Assembly (NCBI GenBank): GCA_022729995.1
Contig: DZBS01000005.1
Coordinates: 1-59,163, forward strand
Length of the DNA: 59,163 bases
Source of the DNA: Draconibacterium orientale
GTDB lineage: Bacteria > Bacteroidota > Bacteroidia > Bacteroidales > JAADGE01
Reading direction: 5' to 3'
The notes under the pieces are model-generated. The model saw only the letters and a program-made list of their open reading frames with translations. It made no database searches and was not told where the DNA came from. Positions within the stretch are counted from its first letter, which is position 1; each line of letters opens with the position of its first letter. Position numbers and translations under genes: made by a program. This document shows, piece by piece, positions 55,209 to 59,163 of this stretch.

Positions 55209-56195
55209 TTACAAGTACGACTCAAAATAATCTTTATATAATTTTAACCTTCCGTTGCCAACTTTCTTTTCAATTTTTTCAACTTCCAAAATATTATATC
55301 TACAAAAATCTTTAAAAGCCTTTGATTCTGCACTAAACGGTCTGTGCAAAAAAGCCGAGTGAAGTTTCAATATCGAATCTTTAATTTTTACGGTTTCTTC
55401 CGAAAAAAAACATTTTTCAAAAGATTCAAGAACATAATTAATTGCAGTATTATTCAAATGAAGCATATCTTCGGCATAAAATCTGTAATCTCTCAAATCG
55501 TCGTTAACAATTTCGTAGGCCGGAAAATAATAAGTTTTATTAAATTCGGCATTTATTCTGTTTATTGCATAAACTAAAATCGATTTGCTCAAAGTATTTC
55601 CTAAAAAACCGTCTTTCAAATGCCTTATTGGGCTAACGGTGAAAATAATTTTTAGCTTCGGATTAAAATTTCGGAGTTTATTTATAAGTTGATAATATTC
55701 TACAATAATTTCATCGGGTGTTAATAATTTCTCAACAAACTTTTTTGAAGGGATTTTATGACAATTTGAAACAATTTCATTTGTGTCGACAAACTCATAA
55801 ACCTTTGAAGTCCCGAATGTTAAAAATAAATAATCGGCATTTGCCAAAAATTCCGATGACATTTTTAAGCGTAAATTGATATTCTGCAAAACTTCATCTC
55901 TGTCTTTTCCGGAAAATCGGCTGTGATGGAAAAAACTATTCCACCTTTCGTTAAAATAAAATAAATTTTCTTCGGTAAACACAGATTCATGAACCAATAA
56001 ATCCAAACTGTTTTTAATTGATAAAGGATTGTATAAAATTCCAAACGGATTTATATCAACGTTAAACTTAAAACTATCAAGCCTTTGCCCGATATTTTCT
56101 GAAAAACATGAACCAATGAAAACAATTTTTGAATCATAATTTAACTCAAAAGGAAACTTCTCGGGTGTATAAATCGTTCTGAAAATATTATCCAT
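55209..56195 (-). CDS. GSCFA-domain protein
   Basis: A 328-residue protein with the GSCFA motif itself as KIVFIGSCFSENIGQRLDSF (about residues 24-43), the domain's name motif. Further family blocks are FNVDINPFGILYNPLSIKNS, YLFLTFGTSKVYEF and the C-terminal DYRFYAEDMLHLNNTAINYV. It is an SGNH-like hydrolase fold, possibly an esterase acting on a glycan or peptide; the substrate is unknown. No signal peptide. Convergent with the small T9SS-tail gene. Confidence 0.9.
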   Translation of the reverse strand: MDNIFRTIYTPEKFPFELNYDSKIVFIGSCFSENIGQRLDSFKFNVDINPFGILYNPLSIKNSLDLLVHESVFTEENLFYFNERWNSFFHHSRFSGKDRDEVLQNINLRLKMSSEFLANADYLFLTFGTSKVYEFVDTNEIVSNCHKIPSKKFVEKLLTPDEIIVEYYQLINKLRNFNPKLKIIFTVSPIRHLKDGFLGNTLSKSILVYAINRINAEFNKTYYFPAYEIVNDDLRDYRFYAEDMLHLNNTAINYVLESFEKCFFSEETVKIKDSILKLHSAFLHRPFSAESKAFKDFCRYNILEVEKIEKKVGNGRLKLYKDYFESYL

Positions 56196-56356
56196 ATATT
56201 TTGATTTTGTTTACTTTCCCATGCAAAAATGATACCCCGAAATATTTTTTTATTAAAATAAAAAACTCTTTTGATTAATCTTTAATTTTAAATGATATTT
56301 AATTTACCGGAATATTAAATTTTTGTATTTTGCGATAAATTTAATTTGAAGAAAAA

Positions 56357-57280
56357 ATGAGGAAAATATACTGTGTTGGAGAAACCGTATACGATATTAT
56401 TTTTAAAAACGGTAAAATTGTTGACGGAAAACCGGGCGGTGCACTTCTAAATACTTCCGTTTCTTTGGGAAGACTCGGAACTTCTGTGTATCTGGTTGGC
56501 GATTTGGCCGACGATAAAATTGGTGATATTACATTGGATTTCCTCAATGAAAACAATGTAAATACTGAATATATTTTCAGATATAACGACGCAAAATCCA
56601 GACTGGCTCTGGCTTTTCTTAATGATGAAAACACTCCGTCATATTCTTTTTATAAGATAAGAAAAACCGGCGAAGCTCAACTTATTTTTCCCGAACCAAA
56701 CGAAAACGATATTGTTCTTTTCGGTTCTTTTTACGGAATGAAAACAGAAATTAGACAAGGATTAGTTGAATTTTTAATTGAAGCCCGGAAAAAAGGAGCA
56801 ATTATCGTTTACGACCCAAATTTTAGAACAGCTCATAAAAGTATGCTCACGGAAGTTATGCCTATGATTGAGGAAAACATGAGACTTTCTCATATAATTA
56901 AAGGTTCCGACGAAGATTTTCTAAATATTTTCGGAAAAGACAATGCTCCCGGAACATACAAAATTGTGAAAGAACTTACCGATGCTTCACTAATTTATAC
57001 TGCAAACCGTCACGGTGTTTGGCTTTCAACAAAAAACTATCATAATCATTTTGACGCTCTGCCTATTGAACCTGTAAGCACTGTTGGTGCAGGCGATACT
57101 TTTATGGCAGGAGTTGCATATTCAATAGTAAAACATAAATTGATTTTTGATAATCCCGATAAAATTTCTCGCGAATATTGGGATAAAATAATTACAACAT
57201 CAATAGAATTTTCCGGACATGTTTGCATGGAATACGACAATTATGTAATGCCCGATTTTGCTTTAAAATATATACTTTAA
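56357..57280 (+). CDS. PfkB-family carbohydrate kinase
   Basis: A 307-residue ribokinase-like enzyme: N-terminal GETVYDIIFKNGKIVDGKPG, GGALLNTSVSLGRLGTSVYL, and the catalytic signature PVSTVGAGDTFMAGVAYSIV with the Asp base (about residues 240-259). Sugar specificity (fructose, ribose or other) cannot be assigned. The gene lies 26 nt before the aconitase gene on the same strand, so the two may be co-transcribed. Confidence 0.88.
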   Translation: MRKIYCVGETVYDIIFKNGKIVDGKPGGALLNTSVSLGRLGTSVYLVGDLADDKIGDITLDFLNENNVNTEYIFRYNDAKSRLALAFLNDENTPSYSFYKIRKTGEAQLIFPEPNENDIVLFGSFYGMKTEIRQGLVEFLIEARKKGAIIVYDPNFRTAHKSMLTEVMPMIEENMRLSHIIKGSDEDFLNIFGKDNAPGTYKIVKELTDASLIYTANRHGVWLSTKNYHNHFDALPIEPVSTVGAGDTFMAGVAYSIVKHKLIFDNPDKISREYWDKIITTSIEFSGHVCMEYDNYVMPDFALKYIL

Positions 57281-57306
57281 ATAATAATAAAATCAATATA
57301 AATAAA

Positions 57307-59085
57307 ATGGGAAAAACTTTTGCTGAAAAAATTCTGGGTGCAGAAAAAGGTGCTATCGTTTTCCGTAAACCGGATATAATTCTTACTCACGATAACACTT
57401 CAAGTATAAAAAAAACTTTTGAAAAAATGGGCGGTCAAAAAGTTGCCGACCCTTCAAAATTGTTAATTGTTTTAGACCATAATGCTCCTCCGACAACAGC
57501 CGCTTTGGCAACTCAATATCAAGAAATAAGAAATATTGTTACCGAACAAAAAATCGAAAAATTTTATGATGCCGGCAAAGGAATTTGCCACCAAATTATG
57601 TCGTATCACGCATTGCCAAAAATGATAATTGTAGGAAGCGACAGCCACACTTGCACAGCAGGAGCTTTCAACGCAATGGCCGCAGGAATCGACAGAACAG
57701 AAGCCGCCGGACTTTGGAAAACCGGCGAAACTTGGTTTAGGGTTCCCGAATCTATTAAAATTACTCTTTCCGGAAAATTAAAACCCGGAGTTTATGCAAA
57801 AGATATTTCACTTTGGATTATAGGAATGATTGGTTCCGACGGTGCAAACTACATGTCGATTGAATATCACGGAGAAGGTGTAAAAACTTTAAATATTTCC
57901 GACAGAATGACGCTTGCAAATTTAGCGTCGGAAATGGGAGCAAAAAATGCAGTTTTTCCTGCGGATAAAATATTAGCAGAATTCTACGGAAAAACCGAAA
58001 TCGAAGGAATTTGGGCAGATGAAGATGCAGAATATGAAAAGAAAATTGAAATAAATTTAGATGAACTTTTTCCGGTTGTTGCTGCACCGCATAATGTTGA
58101 CAATGTGAAAGCTCTTGCAGAAGTTGCAGGAACAAAACTTCAACAAGGATTTATAGGAACTTGCACAAACGGAAGAATTGAAGATTTGAGAGAATCTGCA
58201 CAAATTCTAAAAGGAAAAACTGTATTTCCCGGATTTCAATTACTTATTACTCCGGCTTCGCAAGAAATTTATATTCAAGCAATGAAGGAAGGACTAATCG
58301 AAATCTTTCTAAACGCCGGTGCAAATGTTCTTTCATCGTCATGCGGTCCGTGTTTGGGAACAGGACAAGGAATTCCTGCCGACGGATATAACGTAATTTC
58401 TACTGCAAACAGAAATTTTTTGGGAAGAATGGGAAATAAAAATGCAAATATTTATTTGGCATCGCCTGCAAATGTAGCATTTTCAGCTTTAAAAGGCGAA
58501 ATTGCCGACTCGCGAGGTATAAAATATAACGATAAATATCCTTATTCAGCAGGTCAAAGCTCAACACTTACAATTAATGAAACTGATAACAGACGAACCG
58601 AAAGCGGAATTTGGAATTATGCCGAAGTCGACAATTTGAATACCGACCAAATGTTTGCAGGAAATCTGACTTACAACATTTTAAGTTCCGACGGAGCAGC
58701 AATTATGCCACATCTTTTTGCAGGTTTCGATATAAATTTTTCAAAAAATATTAAACAAAACGACATTATAATAGCAGGCGACAATTTCGGTTGCGGAAGT
58801 TCACGCGAGCATCCGGCCGTAGGACTTGCTTACGGCGGAATTCAAGCAGTTATTGTAAAATCGGTAAATAGAATTTTTTATCGTTCGGCAATAAATCAAG
58901 GACTTTTATTAATTGTTAATCCCGAAATAGTTAACTCATACAAAACAGGAGATAAAGTTGAAATTGATTTCAAAAATTCAATAATAAAAATTAATAATTC
59001 AGAATATAAAATTCCGGCTTTACCGGATAAACTTTTGCAAATTATCACAAAAAAAGGACTTGTAAATTGGATGAAAGAAAATTAA
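57307..59085 (+). CDS. Aconitate hydratase, Aquifex type
   Basis: A 592-residue [4Fe-4S] enzyme of the aconitase/homoaconitase superfamily. I chose the ATG at 57307 (MGKTFAEKILGAEK); an in-frame upstream ATG (57223) lies inside the previous gene. Cluster ligands and core: MIIVGSDSHTCTAGAFNAMA, GFIGTCTNGRIEDLRESAQI and SSSCGPCLGTGQGIPADG. The C-terminal swivel domain (about 480-592) is fused, with FGCGSSREHPAVGLAYGG. The order and length resemble the single-chain Aquifex-type enzymes rather than AcnA/AcnB or two-subunit LeuCD. Probable citrate-isocitrate conversion; a related substrate is possible. Confidence 0.88.
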   Translation: MGKTFAEKILGAEKGAIVFRKPDIILTHDNTSSIKKTFEKMGGQKVADPSKLLIVLDHNAPPTTAALATQYQEIRNIVTEQKIEKFYDAGKGICHQIMSYHALPKMIIVGSDSHTCTAGAFNAMAAGIDRTEAAGLWKTGETWFRVPESIKITLSGKLKPGVYAKDISLWIIGMIGSDGANYMSIEYHGEGVKTLNISDRMTLANLASEMGAKNAVFPADKILAEFYGKTEIEGIWADEDAEYEKKIEINLDELFPVVAAPHNVDNVKALAEVAGTKLQQGFIGTCTNGRIEDLRESAQILKGKTVFPGFQLLITPASQEIYIQAMKEGLIEIFLNAGANVLSSSCGPCLGTGQGIPADGYNVISTANRNFLGRMGNKNANIYLASPANVAFSALKGEIADSRGIKYNDKYPYSAGQSSTLTINETDNRRTESGIWNYAEVDNLNTDQMFAGNLTYNILSSDGAAIMPHLFAGFDINFSKNIKQNDIIIAGDNFGCGSSREHPAVGLAYGGIQAVIVKSVNRIFYRSAINQGLLLIVNPEIVNSYKTGDKVEIDFKNSIIKINNSEYKIPALPDKLLQIITKKGLVNWMKEN

Positions 59086-59113
59086 TGATATAACCATAAA
59101 AACATTTTAAATA

Positions 59114-59163
59114 TTGAAAAAAATAATCTTAACATACTCATTTCTATTATTAGTTGCTTTTGC
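59114..59163 (+). CDS. Start of a secreted protein (partial)
   Basis: A TTG at 59114 opens a frame that runs off the window: (L/M)KKIILTYSFLLLVAF, a typical signal peptide start. No ATG is in reach, so the TTG start is inferred. Too short to name. Confidence 0.45.
   Translation, partial: MKKIILTYSFLLLVAF

Overview
The window is an AT-rich (by eye about 30% G+C, not counted) piece of a Bacteroidota chromosome, most likely Bacteroidales-like. The evidence is: promoters of the Bacteroidota form (TTG, then about 19 nt, then TAnnTTTG, clearest in front of rpoD); A-rich leaders with no Shine-Dalgarno sequence; two proteins with type IX secretion (T9SS) C-terminal sorting tails; a short RpoD; DUF6089 proteins beside uppS-bamA-ompH; and the futalosine route to menaquinone (mqnB, mqnD). 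It reads as ordinary chromosome. I see no prophage, CRISPR array, plasmid functions or intact insertion sequence.

Layout. 1-7.1 kb (minus): an envelope-biogenesis run nadK, two DUF6089 proteins, uppS, bamA, and two OmpH/Skp chaperones, the last cut by the window edge. 7.1-10.9 kb (minus): an OmpA-family TPR/PD40 protein, a LuxR-type regulator with a degenerate receiver, and a ScdA_N-hemerythrin protein. 11-15.5 kb: a polysaccharide flippase divergent from a GT4 glycosyltransferase and rnhB, then a pentapeptide-repeat protein and its coiled-coil partner. 15.6-25 kb: leuS, rpoD, comF, a SPOR lipoprotein, a PBP4-type D,D-peptidase, tatD, ansA and tRNA-Ser(GGA). 25-27.5 kb: an ExbB/unknown/ExbD/ExbD energy-transducing operon. 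27.5-36 kb: a MITE-like inverted-repeat element, pgk, marC, an overlapping M23/thyA/prsW/folA operon, a lipoprotein, gdhA and a hemerythrin-fold protein that has lost iron ligands. 36-43 kb: mqnB-mqnD, folE, an aminotransferase, and DUF3108, OmpA and T9SS-exported proteins. 43-47.4 kb: two ECF sigma modules with membrane partners and a 48-codon sugar-transferase remnant between them. 47.4-54 kb (minus): groES-groEL and the operon sigma54-activator/lptE/KE-rich TPR protein/secG. 54-59 kb: kdsB, a tiny T9SS-tail protein, a GSCFA protein, a PfkB kinase, an Aquifex-type aconitase and the start of one more secreted protein.

The most unusual feature is a family of repeated leader elements of about 90-115 nt. 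Six copies each lie directly in front of a start codon and in the same direction as the gene: an OmpH protein, pgk, ansA, a DUF3108 protein, an OmpA protein and a T9SS cargo. Each starts with the same 11 bases, ATGAAACATCC. After a 37-nt spacer (38 in one copy) comes a partly complementary GGATGTTCC arm, and then a conserved A-rich tail that ends at the gene's ATG. Four copies hold an open short frame encoding a related peptide (MKHPC...GCS...TFKNN). In the pgk copy the stop codon overlaps the pgk start as ATGA. The element could be a translated leader, a structured 5' UTR, or a small mobile element that delivers a translation start. I know of no described family that it matches.
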